From: an uncultured Flavobacteriaceae bacterium
GTDB taxonomy: Bacteria; Bacteroidota; Bacteroidia; Flavobacteriales; Flavobacteriaceae
Reading direction: 5' to 3'
Length of the DNA stretch: 20,742 nucleotides
Assembly: GCA_913044085.1 (NCBI GenBank)
Contig: CAJWNW010000018.1
Location: forward strand, 1 to 20,742
Shown: piece after piece, positions 1 through 6,685 of the stretch
Layout of the letters: each line of letters starts with the position of its first letter
How positions within the stretch are numbered: the stretch's first letter is position 1
The notes under the pieces: model-generated
The model's database searches: none
What the model saw: only the letters and a program-made list of their open reading frames with translations
Told to the model about the DNA's origin: nothing
Program-made: the position numbers and the translations under genes

Positions 1-347
1 GCCCTGTGATTTTATTTGATTATCCTGCCAACATTAAGGCTTTCTACATGCGATTAAATGAAGACGGAAAAACAGTTCGCGCGATGGATATTTTATTTCC
101 AGGGATTGGTGAAATTGTTGGAGGATCGCAACGTGAAGAACGCTTGGAAGTCCTCAAAGAGAAAATGGCTGCACTGGATATCCCTAAAGATGAACTTTGG
201 TGGTATTTGGATCTTAGGACTTATGGAACGGCAGTGCATTCTGGCTTTGGCCTTGGTTTTGAGCGTCTAGTAATGTTTGCCACTGGAATGGGTAATATTA
301 GGGATGTCATTCCTTACCCTAGAACTCCTCAAAATGCTGAGTTTTAA
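1..347 (+). CDS. asnS: Asparagine--tRNA ligase, C-terminal part (5' end outside window)
   Basis: Partial gene; the reading frame is open to the left edge and ends at TAA 345-347. The visible 114 or so residues are the C-terminal end of a class II aminoacyl-tRNA synthetase catalytic core. Class II motif 3 is clear as GFGLGFERLVMFATGM, followed by the NIRDVIPYPRTP ending typical of AsnRS/AspRS. The segments FPGIGEIVGGSQREER and WYLDLRTYG are the amino-acid-binding part as seen in AsnRS, which favours AsnRS over AspRS. The enzyme charges tRNA-Asn with asparagine in the cytoplasm, using ATP. The apparent GTG start at position 6 is an internal valine and not a real start. rpoN follows after 87 bases. 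Identification as AsnRS is secure; only the start is missing. Confidence 0.95.
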   Translation, partial: PVILFDYPANIKAFYMRLNEDGKTVRAMDILFPGIGEIVGGSQREERLEVLKEKMAALDIPKDELWWYLDLRTYGTAVHSGFGLGFERLVMFATGMGNIRDVIPYPRTPQNAEF

Positions 348-434
348 ATAAAAACGGCAGCATAAAAATTAAATAATATTGGATTTTAAAAATCTAAATT
401 GTTTTTTTTAAATTTATGCAAACCCAAATGCGCA

Positions 435-1889
435 ATGCTAAAGCAACATTTACACTTTAAGCTCTCACAAAAACTATCTCCTCAACAGATTCAGTTGATG
501 AAACTTGTTCAATTGCCGACGCAAGCTTTTGAAGAACGTATCAAACAAGAACTTGAAGAGAACCTAGCACTTGAGCGGGGTAAAGAGAATGCTACAGAAG
601 AATTTGAAGAGGGTTACTCAAACGAAGAATTTGATGACAATACCCAAATAAATACAGAAGATATAAATGTCGATGATTACCTAAGTGACGATGAAATCCC
701 GAACTACAGATTACATGCTAATAACTACAGCTCCGATCAAGACGACAAGTCCATTCCTTACGCCTCTGGAAGCTCATTTACACAGCAACTTACAGACCAA
801 CTTAACACCTATCGGCTTGAAGAACAAGATTATTTAATTGCTAAATTTCTCATTGGAAGTATTGATGACAGCGGCTATATGCGCCGTTCCCTATTAGATT
901 TAACTGATGATTTGGCTTTTACACAGAATATATATACAGATGTTGAAACCATTGAAAAAGTGCTCAAATTAGTTCAGCAATTGGACCCAGCAGGCGTTGG
1001 CGCTAGAGACTTGCAAGAGTGCCTTTTAATTCAATTACAAAGAAAAGTACAAACCCCACAAACGGAATTGGCAGGTCTCATTGTTGAAAAAACATTTGAA
1101 AAATTTACCAAAAAGCATTATTTAAAACTTCAGAAAAAGTTTAATATCACAGAAAATCAACTCAAAGATGCCATTCAAGAAATTGAACGCTTAAATCCCA
1201 AGCCGGGGAGTTCTTTTTCAAACAATCTTCGGTCTGTTGAACATGTGGTGCCAGATTTTACAATTAGAATTATTGATGGAGAGTTAAGCCTGACGCTGAA
1301 CGCCCGAAACGCACCGGAACTCCACATTTCAAAATCTTACAGTGAAATGCTTTTGGGATACAAAGCTTCAAAAGAAAAGTCAAAAGCACAAAAAGAGGCG
1401 GTACAATTCATCAAGCAAAAACTAGATGCTGCAAAATGGTTTATTGATGCAATTCGCCAACGCCAACAAACACTTTATGTGACAATGAGCGCCATCATGC
1501 AATATCAGAAAGCGTATTTTTTATCTGGGGACGAAGAGCAACTGCGTCCCATGATTTTAAAGGATATTGCAGATGAAATTGAAATGGATATTTCGACCGT
1601 TTCTAGAGTAGCCAACAGTAAGTACGTCAATACACCCTATGGGACCAAACTCATTAAAGAATTTTTTAGTGAGTCCATGACAAACGACCAAGGCGAGGAG
1701 GTTTCTACCAGAGAAATTAAAAGCATTTTAAAGACCGTTATTGTAGAAGAGGATAAGAAAAAACCGCTTACCGATGAAAAGCTTGCTAAAATACTCAAAG
1801 AAAAAGGCTACCCCATTGCCCGTAGAACGGTTGCCAAGTACAGAGAAAAACTAGAGTTTCCTGTGGCAAGACTTCGCAAAGAAATTTAA
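435..1889 (+). CDS. rpoN: RNA polymerase sigma-54 factor
   Basis: Sigma-54 directs RNA polymerase to -24/-12 promoters and needs an ATP-hydrolysing enhancer-binding activator; none is encoded in this window. The 484-residue product shows the whole family layout. Region I (about 1-48, HFKLSQKLSPQQIQLMKLVQ) contacts the activator. An acidic region II (about 50-105) is rich in Asp and Glu. The core-binding region has LDPAGVGARDLQECL at 183-197 and LNPKPG at 253-258. A helix-turn-helix lies around 376-400 (DISTVSRVANSKYV). The RpoN box is ARRTVAKYR at 462-470. I chose ATG 435 because MLKQHLHFKLSQ is the usual beginning; a TTG at 399 in the same frame would add 12 atypical residues. One oddity: the region I motif normally written NPxLE reads NLALE (Leu44). 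The gene ends one base before the convergent umuD stop. Confidence 0.96.
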   Translation: MLKQHLHFKLSQKLSPQQIQLMKLVQLPTQAFEERIKQELEENLALERGKENATEEFEEGYSNEEFDDNTQINTEDINVDDYLSDDEIPNYRLHANNYSSDQDDKSIPYASGSSFTQQLTDQLNTYRLEEQDYLIAKFLIGSIDDSGYMRRSLLDLTDDLAFTQNIYTDVETIEKVLKLVQQLDPAGVGARDLQECLLIQLQRKVQTPQTELAGLIVEKTFEKFTKKHYLKLQKKFNITENQLKDAIQEIERLNPKPGSSFSNNLRSVEHVVPDFTIRIIDGELSLTLNARNAPELHISKSYSEMLLGYKASKEKSKAQKEAVQFIKQKLDAAKWFIDAIRQRQQTLYVTMSAIMQYQKAYFLSGDEEQLRPMILKDIADEIEMDISTVSRVANSKYVNTPYGTKLIKEFFSESMTNDQGEEVSTREIKSILKTVIVEEDKKKPLTDEKLAKILKEKGYPIARRTVAKYREKLEFPVARLRKEI

Positions 1890-1890
1890 A

Positions 1891-2334
1891 TTATACTTTT
1901 TTAATCACATTGGTAACAATGCCCCAAATAACAAAGTCATTTTCGGTTGTTATCTTTATGGGTTTGTACTGTTTATTTTCGGGCTGTAACCAAACTTCAT
2001 CGCCTTCAACTTTTAGGCGTTTGACGGTAAACTCTCCGTCTAAAAAACAAACAGCAATCCTATTATGAGCGGGCGAAAGGCTTCGGTCGATAACCAAAAG
2101 GTCATTGTCGTTAAGGCCTGCATCAATCATAGATTGCCCACTCACTCGTGCAAAAAAGGTAGCCTCTTTGTTTTTAATAAGCTCCGAGTCTAATGACAGC
2201 CGTTCTTGCTTAAAGTCATCCGCTGGGGAGGGGAATCCCGCAGAAATACCCGTATCAAAGTAAATGGCACCCAGACTATTGTCTGGCGGCCTTGGAATAA
2301 AAAAGGTCAGCGCTTGCTGTGGGTTTTTTGACAT
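1891..2334 (-). CDS. umuD: UmuD-like autoproteolytic subunit of DNA polymerase V
   Basis: A 147-residue LexA/UmuD-type serine peptidase (S24). On RecA-filament stimulation the family cuts itself, and the shortened form joins UmuC to make the error-prone translesion polymerase Pol V. The predicted cleavage bond is Ala32-Gly33 in SAGFPSPADD, which aligns with the CGFPSPA site of E. coli UmuD. The catalytic Ser68 lies in SGQSM and Lys105 in DGEFTVKRL. There is no DNA-binding domain, so it is not LexA. I chose ATG 2334, which gives the family length. An in-frame ATG at 2403 would add 23 residues that lie inside umuC and look unlike UmuD. The start overlaps the end of umuC by 28 bases, so translation is probably coupled. 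The stop is one base from that of convergent rpoN. Confidence 0.93.
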   Translation of the reverse strand: MSKNPQQALTFFIPRPPDNSLGAIYFDTGISAGFPSPADDFKQERLSLDSELIKNKEATFFARVSGQSMIDAGLNDNDLLVIDRSLSPAHNRIAVCFLDGEFTVKRLKVEGDEVWLQPENKQYKPIKITTENDFVIWGIVTNVIKKV

Positions 2335-3587
2335 CGAACAGTAATTATATCGTTTAAATTGGTGGTGTACTGTGGAGATAAATGCGCCTGCCGCATTTTC
2401 CATGTACGGGCTAAATCTTGATTGGCTAATTTTAATTTGGGTGCTGCATATTTTTTGTTGATGTGGTCTATGGCAGACATTAAAGGTTGGTGGCGGGCAT
2501 CTTCATGGTCAAACAGCTGTATTTGACGGTTATAGGTGGGTACAATCCCCGTTAAGATAACCCCCGCTTTTTTATAGTGAATACCTTTTTTATAAATAGA
2601 AGTAATGGCTTTAACAGCGCTAGAACTTAGAACCAAACTCGAATTTGTTGGAAACGGAATACTGACCATTCGGCTGGCGCGGTATTGCGGAAACTGTGTT
2701 TTAAACCGATCGTTGCGTAAAAATACAACCAACACATGACAGCTTGACTTTTGTCGGCGAAGTTTTTCGGCGCAACTGCTGGCAAATGTAGAAATACGCT
2801 CCTTTAGATCGGCGAGCTCTGTAAGGGTTGTTTCAAAGCTTCGTGTGGTGGCAATGGCGCGTTTGGTTTTTACTTGTTCCATCTCAATTTTAGAGATGCC
2901 CTCTAGATCTTTTTTAAGTTTCCATTCGGTAATAGAAAACGATTGCCTTACCCATAAATCCGGAAGCTGAACAAAATCAAAAGCCGTTTTACATTGCTTC
3001 TGCGCCAAGCGCTTGTGCAAGGCGTAGCCGATGCCCCAAACCTTTTCAATTGGAGTCCATTTCAATGCCTTAAGGCGCTTCGCTTCAGTATCAATGACAT
3101 AAACGCCACCCGTTTCCTTTGGAAATTTACGTGCAATCTTATTGGCCACTTTGGCAAGGGCTTTGGTAGGTGCAATGCCTACGCAGGTTGGAATGCCTGT
3201 CCATTTTAAAATCCGCTTGCGAATGGAGCCTCCATAAGAATTCAAATCGTAATTATCAAAGCCTTGAAAGTGGAGAAAAGCCTCATCAATACTGTAAACC
3301 TCTACCTCCGGCGTGAACTGTTCTAAAATCCGCATAACGCGGCTGCTCATATCGCCGTACAAAGCATAATTTGAAGAAAACACTTGTACTTTATTCGTTT
3401 TAAAAAAGGATTTGTATTTGAACGCTGGTGCACCCATGGGAAGCCCTAAAACCTTGGCTTCATCGCTGCGCGCAATCACGCAACCATCATTATTGGATAA
3501 AACAGCCACAGGCCTCCCCTTTAAGCTGGGGTTAAAAACCCGTTCACAAGACGCATAAAAATTATTACAATCGACCAAAGCAAACAT
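2307..3587 (-). CDS. umuC: Y-family DNA polymerase UmuC (Pol V catalytic subunit)
   Basis: A 426-residue Y-family polymerase that copies past DNA lesions with low fidelity and acts with processed UmuD. The palm metal ligands are visible: Asp6 in ALVDCNNFYASCE, and Asp101 and Glu102 in YSIDEAF. The steric-gate region FYASCERVF and the finger motif SNNDGCVIARS follow the UmuC pattern. A helix-hairpin-helix segment (KVWGIGYALHKRL) lies near 185-197 and a little-finger domain follows. The C-terminal LSPQYTTNLNDI resembles the LSPRYTT ending of E. coli UmuC, showing that the frame is intact through the overlap with umuD. In transcription order umuC precedes umuD, the reverse of E. coli umuDC. The gene diverges from the BtuB-like receptor gene. 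I cannot identify a LexA box from sequence alone. Confidence 0.95.
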   Translation of the reverse strand: MFALVDCNNFYASCERVFNPSLKGRPVAVLSNNDGCVIARSDEAKVLGLPMGAPAFKYKSFFKTNKVQVFSSNYALYGDMSSRVMRILEQFTPEVEVYSIDEAFLHFQGFDNYDLNSYGGSIRKRILKWTGIPTCVGIAPTKALAKVANKIARKFPKETGGVYVIDTEAKRLKALKWTPIEKVWGIGYALHKRLAQKQCKTAFDFVQLPDLWVRQSFSITEWKLKKDLEGISKIEMEQVKTKRAIATTRSFETTLTELADLKERISTFASSCAEKLRRQKSSCHVLVVFLRNDRFKTQFPQYRASRMVSIPFPTNSSLVLSSSAVKAITSIYKKGIHYKKAGVILTGIVPTYNRQIQLFDHEDARHQPLMSAIDHINKKYAAPKLKLANQDLARTWKMRQAHLSPQYTTNLNDIITVRCQKTHSKR

Positions 3588-3591
3588 GTTC

Positions 3592-3627
3592 TAAAGGTAC
3601 CGCATTTCTGTTTTTTTTAAGCAAAAA
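3592..3627 (-). promoter_or_regulatory. Possible umuCD promoter (imperfect)
   Basis: On the minus strand TTTTTG (3627-3622) is followed after 22 bases by TACCTTTA (3599-3592). This matches the Bacteroidota -7 consensus TAnnTTTG at seven of eight positions. Only four bases separate it from the umuC ATG, so a transcript from here would have almost no leader. The fit is suggestive only. Confidence 0.35.
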
Positions 3628-3692
3628 TTGTAATTTATTTTAATTCGCAAAGCCTCACCTTGGGTCTAAATTTTTAGTGCAATTTAATTGAT

Positions 3693-3728
3693 TTTTGTGC
3701 GCTGTAGTGTTGGATTTATATACCTTTG
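3693..3728 (+). promoter_or_regulatory. Bacteroidota-type promoter of the BtuB-like receptor gene
   Basis: TACCTTTG at 3721-3728 is an exact match to the TAnnTTTG -7 element. TTTTG at 3693-3697, 23 bases upstream, is a possible -33 element. The ATG at 3753 lies 24 bases downstream, leaving a short leader with no room for a riboswitch. The box overlaps the longer possible GTG start at 3726 and so argues against that start. The rest of the divergent region 3588-3752 shows nothing else I can name. Confidence 0.6.
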
Positions 3729-3752
3729 ACGTGCAAACAAAAACCAATTAAA

Positions 3753-5561
3753 ATGAAAATTAGATTTAAGCTATTTACCATTTTGGTGCTTTTTTTAATG
3801 AAGCATGGTCTTGCACAAATGGTGCAGCCTTTAGATTCCATTACCATAAAATCTTCAAGAATTGATTTGCCCTTTAAGCAAAATTCAAGAACCATCAGTA
3901 TTATAACATCAGAAACAATAAACGAAAGTCCTGCTACAAATTTAGTAGAGCTGCTGCAGCAAGAAGCAGGTATCGATGTTCGCCGTCAAGGCATTTATGG
4001 CATGCAATCTGATCTGTACGTTCGAGGTGGTAGTTTTGATCAAACACTGCTACTAATAGATGGTATTAAAGTGGAGGATCCACAAACAGGCCACCACACT
4101 TTAAACATTGCATTGCCATTGGAGGTCATCAAGCGCATTGAAATTATCAAAGGCCCTGCCGCAAGAATTTTCGGACAAAATGCCTTTACCGGAGCCATTA
4201 ATATTGTGACAAAATCAAATGATTCTATAAAAAATAACGCTGGATTTCAACTGGGCTCTTACAACCAGCAACATGCCGCCGCCACCTTGGGAACTAGGGT
4301 GGGAAATACCAACCTTATGGGGCATGCATCAGTCAACAGTTCAGAGGGATATCGCTATAATACCGATTTTAACAACCAAAACTTCTTTGTAAAAAGCAGT
4401 TTCAATACAGCGGTAAACCCCATTGAGGTCCTTGCCACCTTTTCAGAAAGAAAGTTCGGAGGGAATCAATTTTATGCCATTGATGCCAAAGAACAATACG
4501 AGGAAACCCAAAGTAGCTTGGTTGGGGTTTCAACAACATTACAAAAGGGCAATTTGAAACTCAGCCCACAGCTGTATTGGAAGCGGAATCAAGATATGTA
4601 TCTCTACATTAGAAACAACCCTTCTGTCTATAGAAATTTACACATTTCTAACAAAATAGGCGGGCAAATCAATGCCGCTTATAGCTCAAATATTGGTGTA
4701 ACAGGCTTCGGGATTGATCTTGCCAAAGTAGAAATGGAAAGCAACCGATTGGGGCATAGAAATCGCTGGATGGGCACGCTTTTTGTCGAACATCGCTTTT
4801 CCTTTTTAGACAATGCACTCGACGTGACGCCAGGGGTGTCCGTTGGCTATTTGTCAGACTTTGAGACCAATGCTTTCCCAGGGATTGATATTGGATATAC
4901 AATCAACGAACACTTTAGGGTCTATACCAATGCAGGCTACACCTACCGCACCCCAACCTACAACGATCTTTACTATGTAGGCAGTAGAGATGAGGGCAAT
5001 GAAAACTTAGTGCCAGAAGAGGCAATTTCCCAAGAGCTTGGTTTGAAATATTTTGGAGATAAAATGAGTACAACTATTGCATTTTTTAATAGGGATTCAG
5101 ATAATTTAATAGATTATACCAAAGACAATGAGGAGGATAAATGGAAGTCCAATAACTTGACAAGTTTGAATACAAGAGGGGTTGAAGTTCAACTATCGGC
5201 TCCCTTTAAATTGGGGCAGTACAACCAAAGCTTTAACCTGGGATACACCCACTTAAATGAGGATTTAAAAGTGGTTCGTGCTAACTTTTCAAAATACATT
5301 ATTAATTCCCTTAACCACCATCTTACGGCGCGCCTAAAATCACAGTTTACTAAAAACTTAACGCACAGTTTTGTCTATAAATATGCGGAGCGGGCTACAG
5401 GGGAGAGCTACAGTGTGGTAGATGCACAGCTTAAATTACTAATTCCTGGTCTAGAACTGACTGTTACGGCAAATAATATTTTTAATACCGATTATGTCGA
5501 AACGGGCATTGTACCAATGCCAAAAGGCAACGTGTTATTTGGCATTCGGGGCTTTTTCTAA
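3753..5561 (+). CDS. TonB-dependent outer-membrane receptor, BtuB-like
   Basis: A 602-residue outer-membrane receptor that would take up a substrate using energy passed by TonB-ExbBD. A signal peptide covers about 1-21, ending GLAQ. A TonB-box-like stretch LDSITIKS is at 27-34. The plug domain (about 42-155) contains DLYVRGGSFDQTLLLIDGI and IEIIKGPAARIFGQNAFTG. The rest is a 22-strand-type beta barrel ending in Phe (GIRGFF), as expected for outer-membrane insertion. Size and plug pattern resemble BtuB, the cobalamin receptor, and there is no N-terminal carboxypeptidase-like domain, unlike the second receptor in this window. The substrate cannot be read from sequence: no cobalamin riboswitch or cobalamin genes lie nearby. 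I chose ATG 3753 because it directly begins a normal signal peptide and lies behind the -7 box. Confidence 0.88.
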   Translation: MKIRFKLFTILVLFLMKHGLAQMVQPLDSITIKSSRIDLPFKQNSRTISIITSETINESPATNLVELLQQEAGIDVRRQGIYGMQSDLYVRGGSFDQTLLLIDGIKVEDPQTGHHTLNIALPLEVIKRIEIIKGPAARIFGQNAFTGAINIVTKSNDSIKNNAGFQLGSYNQQHAAATLGTRVGNTNLMGHASVNSSEGYRYNTDFNNQNFFVKSSFNTAVNPIEVLATFSERKFGGNQFYAIDAKEQYEETQSSLVGVSTTLQKGNLKLSPQLYWKRNQDMYLYIRNNPSVYRNLHISNKIGGQINAAYSSNIGVTGFGIDLAKVEMESNRLGHRNRWMGTLFVEHRFSFLDNALDVTPGVSVGYLSDFETNAFPGIDIGYTINEHFRVYTNAGYTYRTPTYNDLYYVGSRDEGNENLVPEEAISQELGLKYFGDKMSTTIAFFNRDSDNLIDYTKDNEEDKWKSNNLTSLNTRGVEVQLSAPFKLGQYNQSFNLGYTHLNEDLKVVRANFSKYIINSLNHHLTARLKSQFTKNLTHSFVYKYAERATGESYSVVDAQLKLLIPGLELTVTANNIFNTDYVETGIVPMPKGNVLFGIRGFF

Positions 5562-5570
5562 ACCAAAATT

Positions 5571-5602
5571 TTTGGATTAGCTCATTAAGAAGTGTATTTT
5601 TA
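5571..5602 (+). promoter_or_regulatory. Possible promoter of the DUF975 gene
   Basis: TTTG at 5571-5574, 20 bases, then TATTTTTA at 5595-5602, which agrees with TAnnTTTG except for the last base. The ATG is 14 bases downstream. It would let this gene be expressed apart from the receptor gene upstream. Confidence 0.4.
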
Positions 5603-5616
5603 AAAAAAATTATAAT

Positions 5617-6201
5617 ATGAAAAATAATTCTGAAATAATGTCTGAGGCTAGGGCTGCACTCAATGGGAAATGGCCTTTTGCTATTGGAACTTTTTTTGTG
5701 ATGTCTTTAATTCTAATTGGCGCATCATTGATACCAATTGCAGGAACAATTTTATCTTTATTAATCACTGGGCCATTGGTAGTAGGCGCTGCTTTTGTAG
5801 GTTTAAAAATTTACAAAAATGAGGCTGCTGAAACAAATGATTTGTTCTTTGCCTTTAATCATTCTTTTACAAATTCCGTCTTGGCTTACTTGCTTGTAGC
5901 GGCATTCATTTTGTTGAGATTCCTATTGCTTATTGTACCTGGAATAATTGCTGCCTTGGCGTATTCACAAACGTATTTTATTTTAGCAGAAAACCCATCG
6001 ATGGATGCTCACGATGCCATACTAAAAAGCAAGAAAATGATGATGGGATATAAATGGCAGTACTTTAATATTGTGGTGAGATTATTCGGGCTTGGAATTT
6101 TATGTTTGCTTACCCTTGGTATTGGTTTCCTATGGTTGGTCCCGTATCAATATGTGGTTTATGCCAAATTTTATGAGGAACTTAAATCGGTAAATGCTTA
6201 A
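5617..6201 (+). CDS. DUF975-like integral membrane protein
   Basis: A 194-residue inner-membrane protein of unknown function. Hydrophobic segments lie at about 20-39, 45-66, 87-122 (long, probably two helices with a break at VPG) and 152-184. A soluble loop at 123-150 holds the DAHDAILKSKKMMMGYKW signature typical of the DUF975 family, where an amphipathic segment before the last membrane helices carries a Ser-Lys-rich stretch followed by a Gly-Tyr-Lys. There is no signal peptide and no catalytic motif that I recognise. It is co-directional with the receptor gene, 55 bases downstream, and its stop is only seven bases from the convergent recX stop. Family assignment is by pattern recall; function should be left open. 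Confidence 0.75.
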   Translation: MKNNSEIMSEARAALNGKWPFAIGTFFVMSLILIGASLIPIAGTILSLLITGPLVVGAAFVGLKIYKNEAAETNDLFFAFNHSFTNSVLAYLLVAAFILLRFLLLIVPGIIAALAYSQTYFILAENPSMDAHDAILKSKKMMMGYKWQYFNIVVRLFGLGILCLLTLGIGFLWLVPYQYVVYAKFYEELKSVNA

Positions 6202-6208
6202 TATTTTA

Positions 6209-6685
6209 CTATTTAAAAACTTGATTTACTTTTTCGTATACCATAGAAGACTCCCAGCCACGGCGTAAAAGAAAATCGGCTAATTTTTTCTTTTTTTTGA
6301 GAGCTGATACCCCTGTAATTGAGGCGGCTCTTTTATGTGCTAAACTTTCGAAAGTATCCTTATAAGCTGCGTCCGAGATTTGTTTTAATGCTTTATCAAT
6401 GAGATATTTTGAAATGTTTCGCTGCTTTAGTTCAGAGATGAGTCTGTGCCTTCCCCACTTTTTGATTTTAAATTTTCCCCGAACAAAAGCCAAGGCGAAA
6501 CGTTCTTCATTTAAATAATCTCCGTCAATTAAGGCCATTATAATTTGATTAGAAGCTTCAGAAATCACCCGCATTTCTTTTAATTTTTGTTCTACTTCTT
6601 TGTGACAACGATCTTGATAGCTACAGTATTTTTGAATTTTCGAAAGAGCTTCGTCAACAGTATATGATTTCTTAGAATTGAACAT
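6209..6685 (-). CDS. recX: Regulatory protein RecX
   Basis: A 158-residue helical-repeat protein of the RecX family, which binds RecA filaments and blocks or remodels them in the cytoplasm. Diagnostic stretches are LSKIQKYCSYQDRCHKEVEQ (15-34), DGDYLNEERFALAFVRGK (54-71) and KWGRHRLISELKQRNIS (76-92), in the normal RecX order. It is the last gene of the porZ-recO-receptor-recX unit. Its ATG shares one base with the TAA of the receptor gene (TAATG), which suggests translational coupling. recA is not in the window. A five-lysine run at 130-134 is encoded by long A tracts, a possible slippage site near the C-terminus. Confidence 0.92.
   Translation of the reverse strand: MFNSKKSYTVDEALSKIQKYCSYQDRCHKEVEQKLKEMRVISEASNQIIMALIDGDYLNEERFALAFVRGKFKIKKWGRHRLISELKQRNISKYLIDKALKQISDAAYKDTFESLAHKRAASITGVSALKKKKKLADFLLRRGWESSMVYEKVNQVFK

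Noticed and set aside
381..409. Possible terminator after asnS (GATTTT, AAAATC, then a T8 run)
   Set aside because: The stem is only A-T rich, at most six pairs with almost no loop, and seven bases separate it from the T run. Too weak to call.
3588..3752. Cobalamin riboswitch upstream of the BtuB-like gene
   Set aside because: The -7 box lies 24 bases before the ATG, so the leader is far too short, and no B12-box-like sequence is visible.
4669..4902. Antisense reading frame within the BtuB-like receptor gene
   Set aside because: The receptor frame is intact with clear motifs; the antisense product has no recognisable domain and no promoter.
5563..5575. Inverted repeat CCAAAATTTTTGG after the BtuB-like receptor
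   Set aside because: The palindrome leaves a one-base loop and no T run directly after it; its TTTG may instead be part of a promoter.
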